Counted from the first letter of the stretch, positions 16,739 through 26,006 are shown. The stretch: DNA of 64,000 nt from Clostridia bacterium (GCA_017938695.1 JAGBBA010000042.1:26190-90189), one strand, 5' to 3'. The notes: generated from the letters alone by a model not told the origin. A program made the numbers and translations.

Positions 16739-17467
16739 GTGCAATTGACTTGTTTGGGCGTGAACGGCCCGTTCCCGGCACCGGAGGGGGCGACCTCCGG
16801 CTATTTGGTGGTGCAGGGAGAAACACGGCTGCAGCTGGATATGGGCAGCGGTGTTTTGGCTGCGCTGACGGAGCGCACGCCGCCGGAGGCTTTGACGGCG
16901 GTGCTGCTTTCGCATTGGCATTATGATCATTGCAGTGACATGCTGCTGCTGATCTACCGCATGGAGAGCCTGGTGGTGCAGGGCGCGGAGCCGCTGGACG
17001 TGTACGGGCCGCTGGACAAGCGGTCGCTGGTGCGGCAGGCATTGCTGGCCAGCCCGGCCTTCCGGGTGCATGATGTGCAGCCCGGTGATGTGCTGCGCCT
17101 GGGCGATGTGGAGGTTAAGGTGGGCCTGGCCCGGCATCCGGTGCCGGCAGTGATGCTCCGCCTGGAGGCAGAGGGCCGCAGCCTGTGCTACACCGGTGAC
17201 ACCAATGAGGTGGAAGGTCTGGTGGAATTTGCCCGGGGTTGCGATTTACTGCTGGCGGACGGGTTGTTCCCCCAGGCGGCGTGGAGCACGGCCAAGCCCC
17301 ATTTGTCGGCGGCCATGGCGGCGGAACTGGCCCGGGATGCCCAGGCTGGCAAGGTGGTCATCACCCATCTGAACCCGGCCATTGATGCCGCAGGCTTGCT
17401 GAAAGAGGCCCGCGCCGTCCGTCAGGATGCGGTGCTGGCCCAGCGGTTTGCCACCTACACCGTATGA
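16739..17467 (+). CDS. MBL-fold metallo-hydrolase
   Basis: A GTG start at 16739 follows AGGGGAG by 8 nt and gives 242 residues. The metal site SHWHYDHCSDM (HxHxDH, residues about 60-65), the later CYTGDTNEVEG segment and the VITHLNP near the C-terminus match the RNase Z-like branch of metallo-beta-lactamase hydrolases. The substrate is unknown; relatives include tRNA 3'-processing, phosphodiester and quorum-lactone enzymes, but the length is short for RNase Z. Its last codon overlaps comEC by 4 bp, which suggests translational coupling. Confidence 0.85.
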   Translation: MQLTCLGVNGPFPAPEGATSGYLVVQGETRLQLDMGSGVLAALTERTPPEALTAVLLSHWHYDHCSDMLLLIYRMESLVVQGAEPLDVYGPLDKRSLVRQALLASPAFRVHDVQPGDVLRLGDVEVKVGLARHPVPAVMLRLEAEGRSLCYTGDTNEVEGLVEFARGCDLLLADGLFPQAAWSTAKPHLSAAMAAELARDAQAGKVVITHLNPAIDAAGLLKEARAVRQDAVLAQRFATYTV

Positions 17468-19710
17468 GAAACAGGGATTACGCCTGGCTGCTGCCTGTGG
17501 CTGCGCTTGCGCTGGCTGCAGGCATTCTCCTTGGCCGGGCGGCAGGGAACGTGTGGCTCCTGTGGCTGATGCTGCCCTGCGCCGTCGGGGCCTGTGCCTT
17601 GCTGAAGGGGCGCAGCCGTCTGGTGGCAGCGCAAGCGTTGGTGCTGGCGATAGGCTGCGTGTTGGGGTGGTATGCGTATCATCCTGCGCTGCCGGAGGAA
17701 GGGGACTACACCATTTCCGGCGTGGTGGCGGAGGAAATCCGCCTGCGCGAGGATGGTCAGGTGCGCACCCTTTTGCGGGGCGTTACGCTGAATGGCGAGC
17801 CCCTTCGTGCCGGGGCGTACTGGTCGTTTTACCTGCGCGGCGAGGAAACGCTGCCCGAGGGCCTGGCTCCCGGTGTGCGCGTGGAACTGACGGCCCGGGT
17901 TTATCATCCTGGCGGGCCGGACAACCCCGGCGGCTATGATTTTCGGGAATATTTGCTGCAAAAGGGCGCGACCATCGGCGTTTACGGCAATGGTGAGCTG
18001 ACTTGCTCGCCCAGCTGGCATCCCCTGGGATTGGCGGCGGCCCTGCGGAACAAACTGGCGCAGGCTCTGGCGGCGGCCATGGGGGATGCGGCGGGCGGCT
18101 ATGCGGCCACCATGCTGCTGGGCAGCCAGCATCTGGTGCCCACGGAGGACCGCGAGGCCTTCAGCAGGCTGGGCATTGCCCACATCCTGTCGGTTTCCGG
18201 GTTCCATGTGAGTGTGCTGGCCGGGTTGGTGATGATGCTTTTCCGGCGTCTGCATTTGTCGCGGAAGGTGCGGTTCCTGTGGCTGGTGTTGCTGCTGGCC
18301 CTGTACAGCTGGCTGACCGGCCTGCACGCGCCGGTGATCCGCGCGTCGCTGCTCTTTTTGCTGTTTGAATTTGGTGCGCTGAAGCACCGCCAGCGCAGCA
18401 GGATTCATCTTTTGTGTGCGTCCTGGGTGGTGCAGTTGCTTGTTTCCCCGGCGCAGCTCACCAGCCTGAGCTTCCAGCTGACCTACGGGGCCATGCTGGG
18501 CTTGATGCTGGTCACGCCCTGGCTGGAGGCCCGGTGGTCGCCCCGGCGTGGGAGCAAGGTGTGGTCGTGGTGCTGCGCGGCTTTGGGTGCTCAGGCGGGC
18601 ATTCTTTTGCCGGAATTGTACTGGTTCCACGAGCTGCCGCTGCTGGGTATTCTGCTCAACAGCCTGGTGATGGGCGCGGCTACCGTGCTGATGACCCTTT
18701 GCTGGGCGGTGCTTTTCCTGCTGCCGGTCTTTCCGGTGGCGCAGCTGCTGGGCCAGTTGACGGCACTGCTTCTGGATGGTATGCTGATGGTGGTGCGTTT
18801 CCTGGGCGGCTGGGAGGGCATCACCCTGTGGACATGCCGCGCCACGCTGCTCACGGCTCTGGCCTGGGCGGTGTGGATGCTGGCCATGAGCTGGTGGTGT
18901 CCCGGCAAGCGGCGGCCCATGGCATTGGTGCTGAGCCTGGTGGTGCTGGCGGCGTCGGTATGCCCGTGGCCCAACACGGGCACGCGGTATGTGCAGCTCA
19001 GCGTGGGCGAAGCGGATGCCGCCGTTTTGCAGGATGGCCCGGTGACCATGGCCATCGACACCGGTGAGGACGGGCAAGCCCTGGCGGAGTACCTTCACCA
19101 GCGGCGGCTGAGCCTGGATGCGCTGGTGCTGACGCACCTCCATGCCGACCATGCCGGCGGCGTGCAGGCCCTGCTGGACAGCCGCATTCCCGTGGCGGTG
19201 TGCTATCTGCCCTGGGGCGCGGAGCAGGCGCTGATCGACGCAGGCATGCAGGAGGCCCTGGATGCCCTGGCAGCCTCGGGGACGGAGATCGTCCACTGGG
19301 GCCGGGGAGACGAATTACCCTTGCCCAGCGGCAGCATCACCGTGCTGTGGCCGGAAATGGGCAAGGTTCGTCCTGCACAGGATGCCAACGAATCCTCCCT
19401 GGTGCTTCGGGCGGAGCTTTGCGGCACGTCGCTGTTGCTCACCGGCGACCTGGGCGGAGTCTATGAAATGTACGCCGCGACCCCGGCGGATGTGCTGAAG
19501 GTGGCGCATCACGGGTCAGAAGGCAGCACGTCGCCAGCGTTTTTGCAGGCGGTCGAGCCGGAGGTGTTGCTGCTCTCTTGCGGCGACGAGGCCCGCAGCC
19601 TGTCCATGGAGGCGCGGCGGGGCGGCATTCCCATGGCGGACACCCGCGCAGGCGGCGCGGTGACCCTGGAATTTGACGAAAACGGCTTCACCGTGGAAAC
19701 CCTGCGGTGA
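17464..19710 (+). CDS. comEC: ComEC/Rec2 DNA-uptake channel
   Basis: This 748-residue polytopic membrane protein shows the three ComEC parts: an N-terminal DUF4131-like region with membrane helices (1-180), the competence domain (about 190-500) containing LGIAHILSVSGFHVSVLAG, and a C-terminal metallo-beta-lactamase-like domain with LVLTHLHADHAGG near 555. It forms the channel for single-stranded DNA in natural transformation. ATGA overlap couples it to the MBL gene, and holA follows 13 nt later, as in many Firmicutes. comEA is not in the window, so competence cannot be concluded from this gene alone. Confidence 0.94.
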   Translation: MRNRDYAWLLPVAALALAAGILLGRAAGNVWLLWLMLPCAVGACALLKGRSRLVAAQALVLAIGCVLGWYAYHPALPEEGDYTISGVVAEEIRLREDGQVRTLLRGVTLNGEPLRAGAYWSFYLRGEETLPEGLAPGVRVELTARVYHPGGPDNPGGYDFREYLLQKGATIGVYGNGELTCSPSWHPLGLAAALRNKLAQALAAAMGDAAGGYAATMLLGSQHLVPTEDREAFSRLGIAHILSVSGFHVSVLAGLVMMLFRRLHLSRKVRFLWLVLLLALYSWLTGLHAPVIRASLLFLLFEFGALKHRQRSRIHLLCASWVVQLLVSPAQLTSLSFQLTYGAMLGLMLVTPWLEARWSPRRGSKVWSWCCAALGAQAGILLPELYWFHELPLLGILLNSLVMGAATVLMTLCWAVLFLLPVFPVAQLLGQLTALLLDGMLMVVRFLGGWEGITLWTCRATLLTALAWAVWMLAMSWWCPGKRRPMALVLSLVVLAASVCPWPNTGTRYVQLSVGEADAAVLQDGPVTMAIDTGEDGQALAEYLHQRRLSLDALVLTHLHADHAGGVQALLDSRIPVAVCYLPWGAEQALIDAGMQEALDALAASGTEIVHWGRGDELPLPSGSITVLWPEMGKVRPAQDANESSLVLRAELCGTSLLLTGDLGGVYEMYAATPADVLKVAHHGSEGSTSPAFLQAVEPEVLLLSCGDEARSLSMEARRGGIPMADTRAGGAVTLEFDENGFTVETLR

Positions 19711-19723
19711 GGGAGAGGATCAT

Positions 19724-20740
19724 ATGGATCGCAAAGAACTGATGCAGGCCATCAAGGATGGCAGGGTGAAGGGTGCCTATCTGCTGGAGGGCACGGAGGA
19801 GAACATCAAGGCCTCCGCCCTGGCGGCACTGCGCAAGAAGCTCCTGCCCGAGGGTCTGGAAGAACTGAACGAAAACCTGATGGACAACCCCACCACCGAT
19901 GCCCTGATCGCCGCGGCGGAAACCCTGCCCTTTCTGGCGGATCAGCGGCTGGTGGTGGTACGGGAGCATCCTGCCCTGACGGGCCGTGCCGAGGCTGATG
20001 ACCGGCTGCTGGATTATCTGCAGCATGTGCCGGATAGCTGCGTTATGGTGTTTATGCAGCGCGGCAAGGCGGACGCCCGCAAGAAGCTCTACAAGGCGGT
20101 GCAGAAGCACGGCGCGGTGGTGACCTTCTCCCCCTTGACGGATGTGGAGCTGAACCAGTGGATCATCCGCGCCTTCGGGGCCATGGGCAAGCAGTGCTCT
20201 ACGCAAACGGCCTCGCTGCTGGCCTTTACCGTGGGCAACGATACGGCTCTGCTCCGCACAGAAATGGAGAAGCTGGCGGCCCTCACCGGCGAGCGGACGG
20301 ACATCCTGGACGAGGACGTGCATGCCGTGGCCACGCGCTCCATCGAGTGCACGGTGTTTGAAATGGTGGACGCCGTGGTGGCCGGGCAGGAGGGCAAGGC
20401 CTTTGGCCTTTTGCGGGATATGCTGGTCAGCGGCTCCGACCGCATCGGCATCCTGGCCATGCTGCTTCGGCAATACCGCCTGTTGCAGCATGTGAAGATC
20501 ATGCAGTTTGAAAAGAAATCCGCCCAGGAGATCAAGCAGAACCTGGGCATCGCCCCCTTTGCGGCGGAGCGGTGCATCCGCCAGGCCCAGGCCTATACCG
20601 GCAAAGAGGTGAAACAGGCGGTGGACATCTGCCTGGACACGGAGTACCGCATCAAAAGCGGCCGGATGAACCAGGAGGGCTCCCTGGAAGCTGCTATGCT
20701 GGAAATATTCGCCCTGCGGCATGCACGCAGGCAGGCATAA
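19724..20740 (+). CDS. holA: DNA polymerase III delta subunit
   Basis: ATG 19724, with GGGAGAGG upstream, gives 338 residues, normal for HolA. The opening (KELMQAIKDGRVKGAYLLEG) and a weak AAA+ core with ADQRLVVVREHP and RGKADARKKLYKAV regions, then a helical C-terminus (ALRHARR), fit the clamp-loader delta subunit that opens the beta clamp during replication. Delta lacks a functional Walker A, and none is seen. Its position after comEC is the common Firmicutes arrangement and supports the call. Confidence 0.93.
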   Translation: MDRKELMQAIKDGRVKGAYLLEGTEENIKASALAALRKKLLPEGLEELNENLMDNPTTDALIAAAETLPFLADQRLVVVREHPALTGRAEADDRLLDYLQHVPDSCVMVFMQRGKADARKKLYKAVQKHGAVVTFSPLTDVELNQWIIRAFGAMGKQCSTQTASLLAFTVGNDTALLRTEMEKLAALTGERTDILDEDVHAVATRSIECTVFEMVDAVVAGQEGKAFGLLRDMLVSGSDRIGILAMLLRQYRLLQHVKIMQFEKKSAQEIKQNLGIAPFAAERCIRQAQAYTGKEVKQAVDICLDTEYRIKSGRMNQEGSLEAAMLEIFALRHARRQA

Positions 20741-20750
20741 GGAGAAAACC

Positions 20751-21341
20751 ATGCGTCGAAGCGAGTGGAAAAAGCATTACACAACCGTCCTTCATGTGGA
20801 TCCCAAAACCGGCAAGGAGAAACAGGTGCTGCGCTACATTGGTGCCTGGCATGCCATGGAGCCCGGCCAGCGCAAGGCCTGCGCTATCCAATGCGGCCTG
20901 GGCTGGGTGCTGGGCACGGCGGCATTCCTGACGGCAGGGTTGGTGCCCAACTGGGCCAGCCTGTGCCAGTACGTTACGCCCTGGTATGTGCTGTGCATGG
21001 TGCCGCTGATCTATCTGCTGCTGGGCCTGATCACGCTGCTGCGCCTGAAGCCGGCGGCATTCACGGAGATCGCCCGGTCGGACAGCCTGGGGTATATCCG
21101 GGCCAGCAGCTGGGGACTGGTGATCCTGGGCGGACTGTGGAGCATCACCACGGCGGTGTTCCTTTTGCAGAAGCAGGCCACCATCACCCTGGTGAACGAG
21201 CTGATCTTCCTGGGGGCTGGCGTGGTAACGGCGGGCATCGGCGGCTGGCTGCTGCTGGTATTGAAGGGCTTGCGCCTCACCACCTGGACAAATGAAAAGG
21301 AAGCAGCTGATACAGCTGCTTCCGCAGAAGAAAACCAGTGA
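20751..21341 (+). CDS. Four-helix membrane protein of unknown function
   Basis: ATG 20751 behind AAGGAG gives 196 residues. A basic N-terminus (MRRSEWKKHYTTVLHVDPKT) precedes about four hydrophobic helices (residues 47-66, 78-98, 122-140, 150-170), and the tail is acidic. I do not recognise the family. It starts 10 nt after holA and may be co-transcribed with it. Confidence 0.7.
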   Translation: MRRSEWKKHYTTVLHVDPKTGKEKQVLRYIGAWHAMEPGQRKACAIQCGLGWVLGTAAFLTAGLVPNWASLCQYVTPWYVLCMVPLIYLLLGLITLLRLKPAAFTEIARSDSLGYIRASSWGLVILGGLWSITTAVFLLQKQATITLVNELIFLGAGVVTAGIGGWLLLVLKGLRLTTWTNEKEAADTAASAEENQ

Positions 21342-21344
21342 TGA

Positions 21345-21581
21345 TTATTTGCCAAACAGGCTCTTCACCGCGCCCAGAATGCCCTTGGCCTTCTTGGCGG
21401 TGTCGTCGAGGTTCAGCTTGGCCTTGATGGCGTCGATCACGGCGTTGATCTGATCATCGGGCAGGTCCACGTTCAGCAGGCCCTCCAGGGTCTTGACGGG
21501 ATCGGCGGTGAACTTGGCGATCAGGTTATCGTTGCCTTCCAGCTGGGAGAGCACATCGGAAATGATCTTCTGGATATCCAT
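21345..21581 (-). CDS. Small helical protein of unknown function (78 aa)
   Basis: ATG 21581, preceded by an AAAGGA site, gives MDIQKIISDVLSQLEGNDNL and, near the C-terminus, GILGAVKSLFGK. The sequence is helical and soluble, with a conserved-looking DPVKTLEGLLNVDLPDD centre. Similar short proteins occur in clostridia, but I know no function. It is convergent with the preceding gene and only 3 bp apart; no terminator separates them. Confidence 0.7.
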   Translation of the reverse strand: MDIQKIISDVLSQLEGNDNLIAKFTADPVKTLEGLLNVDLPDDQINAVIDAIKAKLNLDDTAKKAKGILGAVKSLFGK

Positions 21582-21698
21582 TGCAAATCGTTCCTTTCTT
21601 GCGGAAAATCCGCTTGTTATCAGTATACGGGACAAACGGAGAAAATTCAAGAAAGTGACAGAAATGTTCACCCAATCATCACGAAGGAGGACGAAAAC

Positions 21699-22187
21699 AT
21701 GGCATCAAAGGTAGGCAAGCTCATCAAGGAAGCCCGCACCGGCGCGGATCTCACCCAGGAAAAGCTGGCTAAGAAGGTGGGCGGCGGCTTGACCGCCAAC
21801 GACATCAGCCTGGCAGAGCGCGGCGAGAAGGACCTTTCCCAGGCCCAGCTGAAGAAAATCGCCAAGGCGTGCGGCGTGACCCAGGCCTCGCTGCTCAATG
21901 CGGCCAAGGGTACCACCACGAAGAAGACCACCACCAAGAAAACCACTACCGAAAAGAAGCCCAAGACCCCCAGCAATGCCAACACCTCCATGAAGGTGAC
22001 CACCACCGAGAAGAAGCTGATTGAGTACTACCGCCTGGCGGACAGCAACACCAAGAAGGCCGCCACCAGGGTGCTCAAGGGCGAGTGCAGCGACATGGTG
22101 ATGACCCTGCTGGGCGGCAGCGACGGCGCAGCGGATTCCGTGGCCGACCTGATCGGCGACGCGCTGGAGAACCTGTTCAGCAAGTGA
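21699..22187 (+). CDS. XRE-type helix-turn-helix protein
   Basis: The 162-residue protein has an N-terminal HTH_3 domain (about 1-65; LIKEARTGADLTQEKLAKKV and NDISLAERGEKDLS), a Thr/Lys-rich linker (about 68-95, TTTKKTTTKKTTTEKK), and a C-terminal helical part (TEKKLIEYYRLADSNTKKAA). It is probably a DNA-binding regulator; target and signal are unknown. It leads a run of small co-directional genes to 23815. Confidence 0.8.
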   Translation: MASKVGKLIKEARTGADLTQEKLAKKVGGGLTANDISLAERGEKDLSQAQLKKIAKACGVTQASLLNAAKGTTTKKTTTKKTTTEKKPKTPSNANTSMKVTTTEKKLIEYYRLADSNTKKAATRVLKGECSDMVMTLLGGSDGAADSVADLIGDALENLFSK

Positions 22188-22197
22188 GGCGATGGGG

Positions 22198-22563
22198 ATG
22201 AAGTACCCGTGGATCGATGCATATCTGCTCAGCAAGCCCGGCGTGACCCGTAACGATGAAAACTGGAACTGGCAGCGCTACATGCTGGGGGACAAAATGT
22301 TTGCGGCGGTGTGTCTGGATGAAACGGACACCCCCTATTACATCACCCTGAAGCTGGATCCCCTGGAGGGCGAAGCACTGCGCAAGCAGTATCCGGACAT
22401 TCATCCCGGGCATTATATGAACAAGCTGCACTGGAACTCTGTCCGCCCTGACGGCGACGTACCGGAGGAACTGCTGAAGCATATGCTGGATGAATCCTAC
22501 TGGCTGATTTTGAAGGGCTTCAGCAAAAAGAAACAGGCAGAGATCCTGGCGGAGAAAGCATGA
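22198..22563 (+). CDS. MmcQ/YjbR family protein
   Basis: Of two in-frame ATGs (22192, 22198) the second is better spaced from the GAGG site and gives 121 residues. The fold markers (NWNWQRYMLGDKMFAAVCLD, ITLKLDPLEGEALRKQYPDI, MNKLHWNSV) identify the CyaY-like MmcQ/YjbR family, thought to bind DNA but without a settled role. It overlaps the next small gene by 4 bp. Confidence 0.88.
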   Translation: MKYPWIDAYLLSKPGVTRNDENWNWQRYMLGDKMFAAVCLDETDTPYYITLKLDPLEGEALRKQYPDIHPGHYMNKLHWNSVRPDGDVPEELLKHMLDESYWLILKGFSKKKQAEILAEKA

Positions 22564-22721
22564 AGAAAGTCGTATCCCTGAAAAAGCAAAGCAAGCGCGC
22601 CCAGCGCGAATACCACCTGAGCCGCCGCGGCAGCTGGGGCGAAGTGAACCCGGTGAGCCGCACGGTGGAAAGCAAAAAGGTCTACAACCGCAAACGGCTG
22701 GGGAAGCCCGGGGAGGAATAG
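22560..22721 (+). CDS. Small basic protein (53 aa)
   Basis: ATGA overlap with the preceding gene starts a 53-codon frame that is very rich in Lys and Arg (MKKVVSLKKQSKRAQREYHL, then SRRGSWGEVNPVSRTVESKK) and ends at TAG 22721. Tight coupling on both sides and the biased composition argue for a real gene. I recall similar short proteins in clostridia without assigned function; nucleic-acid binding is only a guess from charge. Confidence 0.65.
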   Translation: MKKVVSLKKQSKRAQREYHLSRRGSWGEVNPVSRTVESKKVYNRKRLGKPGEE

Positions 22722-22725
22722 CATC

Positions 22726-23394
22726 GTGGTAAAGGCCGTTATCTTCGACATGTACGAAACGCTGATCACCCTGCATGCGGCTCCCCTGTATTTCAGCGCG
22801 GAAATGGCGGCGGATGCAGGCGTCCCGGTGGAGGACTTCCGCCGGGCCTGGTATCCATCGGAAATGGACCGCACCCTGGGCAGGCTGGACCTGGAGGCTG
22901 CCCTGCGGCCGGTGCTGGAGCAGTTCGGCTGCTGCCGTCAGCCGCTGATCGACCTGATGGTGGAAAAGCGCAAGGCAGCCAAGCGGACCTCCTTCGACCA
23001 CATTCATCCGCAGGTCGTTCCCATGCTGCAGGCCCTGAAGGACAAGGGTCTGCGCATCGGCCTGATTACCAACTGCTTCTGGGAAGAGGCGGAGTACATC
23101 CGGCAAAGCCAGCTGTTCCCGTTTTTTGATGCGGCGCAGCTCTCCTGTGAGGTGGGGTTGTGCAAGCCTGACCCGGCCATCTACCACAGGTGCGTCCAGC
23201 AGATGGGTGTTGCCCCGGAAAAGTGCCTGTACATCGGCGACGGCGGCAGCCGCGAGCTGGAAACGGCACAAAGCCTGGGCATGCAAGCGGCCCAGGCAGT
23301 GTGGTATCTGAAGGATGGCACCCTGCAGCCCAAGGGCAGAATGCCGGAGTTTACCCAGTTGGAAGCCCCCATGGACGTGCTGGGCATGCTGTAA
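22726..23394 (+). CDS. HAD family hydrolase
   Basis: A GTG start at 22726 with GGGGAGGA upstream gives 222 residues. HAD motif I is VIFDMYETL (nucleophile Asp8; the usual second Asp is Tyr), motif II is GLITNCFWEE, the conserved Lys is in GLCKPDPAIY and motif IV is YIGDGGSRELE. The FDMYET form is a recognisable HAD subgroup. It is probably a small-molecule phosphatase or dehalogenase-like enzyme; substrate unknown. It follows the 53-aa gene by 4 nt. Confidence 0.88.
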   Translation: MVKAVIFDMYETLITLHAAPLYFSAEMAADAGVPVEDFRRAWYPSEMDRTLGRLDLEAALRPVLEQFGCCRQPLIDLMVEKRKAAKRTSFDHIHPQVVPMLQALKDKGLRIGLITNCFWEEAEYIRQSQLFPFFDAAQLSCEVGLCKPDPAIYHRCVQQMGVAPEKCLYIGDGGSRELETAQSLGMQAAQAVWYLKDGTLQPKGRMPEFTQLEAPMDVLGML

Positions 23395-23410
23395 AAGGAG
23401 AGCGTATTGC

Positions 23411-23815
23411 ATGAGTGAAGAATTTGACATGGATGCCCTGCTGGACGAAATGGACGCCCGCATTGAGGACACGGTGGAAAATGCGGTGGAGGAGCAGGTG
23501 GCGGATGCTGTGACCTGCGCCCTGCAGGACGCCCTCCCGGAGGCACTGGAGGAGTGCCTTGCCGATTTTGAATTTGTGCTGCCCAACGGAGCCGTCGTCC
23601 GGCCCCGGCAGCATATGAAGCTGCTCAGCCCGGACAAGACCAAGCTGCTGTTTTGCTACGGCGGGCTGCGGGTGGATGGCAGCTCCCTGACGGTGCAGAC
23701 GCGAGTCAGCAGCTGGGAGACCATTGCGGTCTATCCCAGCCGGGAAGAGGCCGTGGAAGCACTGGTCAAGGTGAAAAACGCCATGGATGCCCATTTGGAG
23801 ATGCTGGAGCTGTAA
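23411..23815 (+). CDS. Acidic coiled-coil protein of unknown function (134 aa)
   Basis: ATG 23411 with AAAGGAG upstream gives 134 residues. The first 55 are strongly acidic and helical (MDALLDEMDARIEDTVENAV), likely a coiled coil, followed by a small beta-rich part (LPNGAVVRPRQHMKLLSPDK, WETIAVYPSREEAVEALVKV). I do not recognise the family. It closes the gene run and is followed by a strong terminator. Confidence 0.7.
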   Translation: MSEEFDMDALLDEMDARIEDTVENAVEEQVADAVTCALQDALPEALEECLADFEFVLPNGAVVRPRQHMKLLSPDKTKLLFCYGGLRVDGSSLTVQTRVSSWETIAVYPSREEAVEALVKVKNAMDAHLEMLEL

Positions 23816-23825
23816 AGCAAAAATA

Positions 23826-23861
23826 AAAAAGCCTTCGCACAGATCGTTGCGAAGGCTTTTT
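23826..23861. terminator. Bidirectional terminator
   Basis: A 14-bp perfect stem (AAAAAGCCTTCGCA and its complement) with an 8-nt loop carries A-tract and T-tract arms, so it serves both the upstream run and the convergent GH13 gene. Confidence 0.92.
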
Positions 23862-23863
23862 GC

Positions 23864-25621
23864 TTACCTGCGGATGGTGAAAACTTCCTTGCGGTGGGTG
23901 TCGGTGGCGTTGCCGAAGGCATCCTGCCCGTCCAGATAACGGGTGATGGTCAGGGCGTCGTCGTCGATGACCTCCACGTCGCAGTGGCCCAGGCGGAGCA
24001 CGTCGCTCTCCCGGTGGTGGTTCAGCTTGGCGGCCACAAAGTCGTGCAGGGCCTTGTCCTGGTGTGCCCAGGGGAAGGGACGGCGGCAGAAGGGATCGGG
24101 GCAGCCGGTGAGGCCCGCCTCGTCGCCGTAGTAGATGGTGGGGCAGCCGGGCAGGGCGCAGAGGATATCCACGCACAGCTTGTACCGCTGTACGGCCAGC
24201 TCATACTCGGCAGGGGTCAGGCGCAGGGCCTGCTGCTCATCCTTGCTGAGCTCCTTGCCCTCCTTGCCGCAGAGCACGTTCAGCACGCGGGCGCGGTCGT
24301 GGGAGCCCACCAGGTTCATCAGCGCATAGCGGAACTGGGCAGGGTACACCTCGGCCTGGTGGTTGATCAGCCGGGCCAGGTCGCGGGCGGTGCCCTGACC
24401 GGTCACGAAGGCCAGGATGGCCTCGCGCAGGGGATAGTTCATCACGGAGTCGAGGGTGTCGCCGGTGCAATAGCAGCGCATTTCGCCATAGGCGACCTTG
24501 TTGCTGGCATCCTCCCACACCTCGCCCAGCACAACAGCCTCGGGGTCGGCCTTCTTGGCGGCCACGCGCAGCTTGCGCAGGAAGTCCATGGAGAGCTCGT
24601 CCGCCACGTCCAGACGCCAGCCGGAGGAACCAGCGTGGATCCAGCGGGGCACGATGCCCGTTTTGTCCTGGAACATGAACTTCTGGTAGTCGGGGTTGTT
24701 CTTGCGGCACTCGGGCAGGGAAGGAATGCCCCACCAGCAGGCGTATTCATCCCGGGAGCCCTTGAAGGTGTACCACTCGTAGTAGGGGGATTCCGGGCCC
24801 TGGTAAGCACCGATGGTATCGTAGTTGCCGAAGTGGTTGAAGTAGCGGCTGTCCTCACCGGTGTGGGAGAACACGCCGTCCAGCATCACGTTCATGCCCG
24901 CGGCCTTGGCAGCCTTGCACAGGGCCTTGAACTCGTCCTCGGTGCCCAGCAGGGGGTCGATCTGGGTGTAATCGCCGGTGTCGTAGCGGTGGTTGGAGCG
25001 CGCGCGGAAGATGGGGTTGAGGTAGATCACATCCACGCCCAGCTCCTTGAGGTAGGGCAGCTTCTCCTGAATGCCCGTCAGCGTGCCCCAGAAGAAGTCC
25101 AGGGCCATATGGTCGCCGCTGCGGGGATCGCTGTCGGTGAGAAGATCCTCGTCCCAGTTTTCGTGGATGTGGCGATCCTTGCGGTTGTCCACAGACTTGG
25201 TGGGCGCGTGGTGGAAGCGGTCGGGGAAGATCTGGTAGATATTCGCGCCGTGCATGAACTTGGGCGTCTTGAAAGCAGGGTCATACACGGTGATCTGGAA
25301 GGACTGCATGCCTTCCTTCCACACGCGGCCCTCGCCGCCCATCAGATCCTCATGGTTGCCGTAGCGCAGGATGCGGCCATCCTTGCGATAGATAATGAAA
25401 TCATACCAGAACAGGCCGGGCTCGGCAGGCAGGGTGACGACGCTCTCCCAGGTATCCTTGCCGTCGAACTGCATGGGATAGGCCAGCTCCTTGCCCGTCC
25501 AGGTGCGAAGGATCACGCTGGCGGCCTCGTCGCACTGGAAACGCAAAGTCACCTTGGCCCCCACGGTGGCAGGGCCCAGGGGATCACGGAAAAACACCTT
25601 GTGAGAATCATGGAGCAGCAT
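23864..25621 (-). CDS. GH13 alpha-amylase family enzyme (neopullulanase/maltodextrin glucosidase type)
   Basis: ATG 25621 behind AAAGGAG gives 585 residues: an N-terminal beta-sandwich (1-115), the (beta/alpha)8 barrel, and a C-terminal beta domain. Conserved regions are LDGVFSHTG (248-255), GWRLDVADEL with nucleophile Asp338, VLGEVWED with acid Glu367, and LVGSHDR with Asp442. No signal peptide is present, so it acts on imported or storage alpha-glucans. With glycogen phosphorylase next door on the same strand it would debranch or trim maltodextrins. Subfamily specificity is inferred from the N-terminal domain. Confidence 0.92.
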   Translation of the reverse strand: MLLHDSHKVFFRDPLGPATVGAKVTLRFQCDEAASVILRTWTGKELAYPMQFDGKDTWESVVTLPAEPGLFWYDFIIYRKDGRILRYGNHEDLMGGEGRVWKEGMQSFQITVYDPAFKTPKFMHGANIYQIFPDRFHHAPTKSVDNRKDRHIHENWDEDLLTDSDPRSGDHMALDFFWGTLTGIQEKLPYLKELGVDVIYLNPIFRARSNHRYDTGDYTQIDPLLGTEDEFKALCKAAKAAGMNVMLDGVFSHTGEDSRYFNHFGNYDTIGAYQGPESPYYEWYTFKGSRDEYACWWGIPSLPECRKNNPDYQKFMFQDKTGIVPRWIHAGSSGWRLDVADELSMDFLRKLRVAAKKADPEAVVLGEVWEDASNKVAYGEMRCYCTGDTLDSVMNYPLREAILAFVTGQGTARDLARLINHQAEVYPAQFRYALMNLVGSHDRARVLNVLCGKEGKELSKDEQQALRLTPAEYELAVQRYKLCVDILCALPGCPTIYYGDEAGLTGCPDPFCRRPFPWAHQDKALHDFVAAKLNHHRESDVLRLGHCDVEVIDDDALTITRYLDGQDAFGNATDTHRKEVFTIRR

Positions 25622-26006
25622 AAAGAAATCTCCTTTAAGAAAACCCGGAGCGGGCAGCCGTTCCGGGTCGTTGTATCTTGGGGATTGTGGGCGGAGGAAA
25701 AAGCAGCAAGGTGGTCGTGATGCTTTCCACCTCATCCGGCCTAACGGCCACCTTCCCCTCAAGGGGAAGGCCCCTCTCAGTCGCCTTGCGGCGACAGCTC
25801 CCCCCAAGGGGAGCCAAGACGTTGCTTTCTTGCGTCGCGGCGCATCCGTTATGCGCCGTGACCCCGACAAGGATACCAGCGAAGCTTCGCCTTACCTAAA
25901 GGGTTTCGAAAGGGTCGAAGACCCTTCGCGGGATTCTTAAGGGCAGAGCCCTTAAGCGGGGTGCAGGGGCAAAGCCCCTGCCGGGGTCGAGGGGTGGAAC
26001 ACCTCG
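25622..26006 (-). repeat. Repeat-filled gap: composite palindrome copy 3 plus truncated MITE-like element
   Basis: Reading from the glgP stop, hairpins GAGGTG-type, GCAGGGGC/GCCCCTGC, CTTAAGGGC-TCT-GCCCTTAAG and GAAGGGTC-TTC-GACCCTTTC follow in the standard order to about 25890, then the GGGGTCACGGCGC module to about 25830. A 5'-truncated CACCTCATC element occupies 25728-25814. The remaining 100 bp before GH13 contain no clear promoter. Confidence 0.7.
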
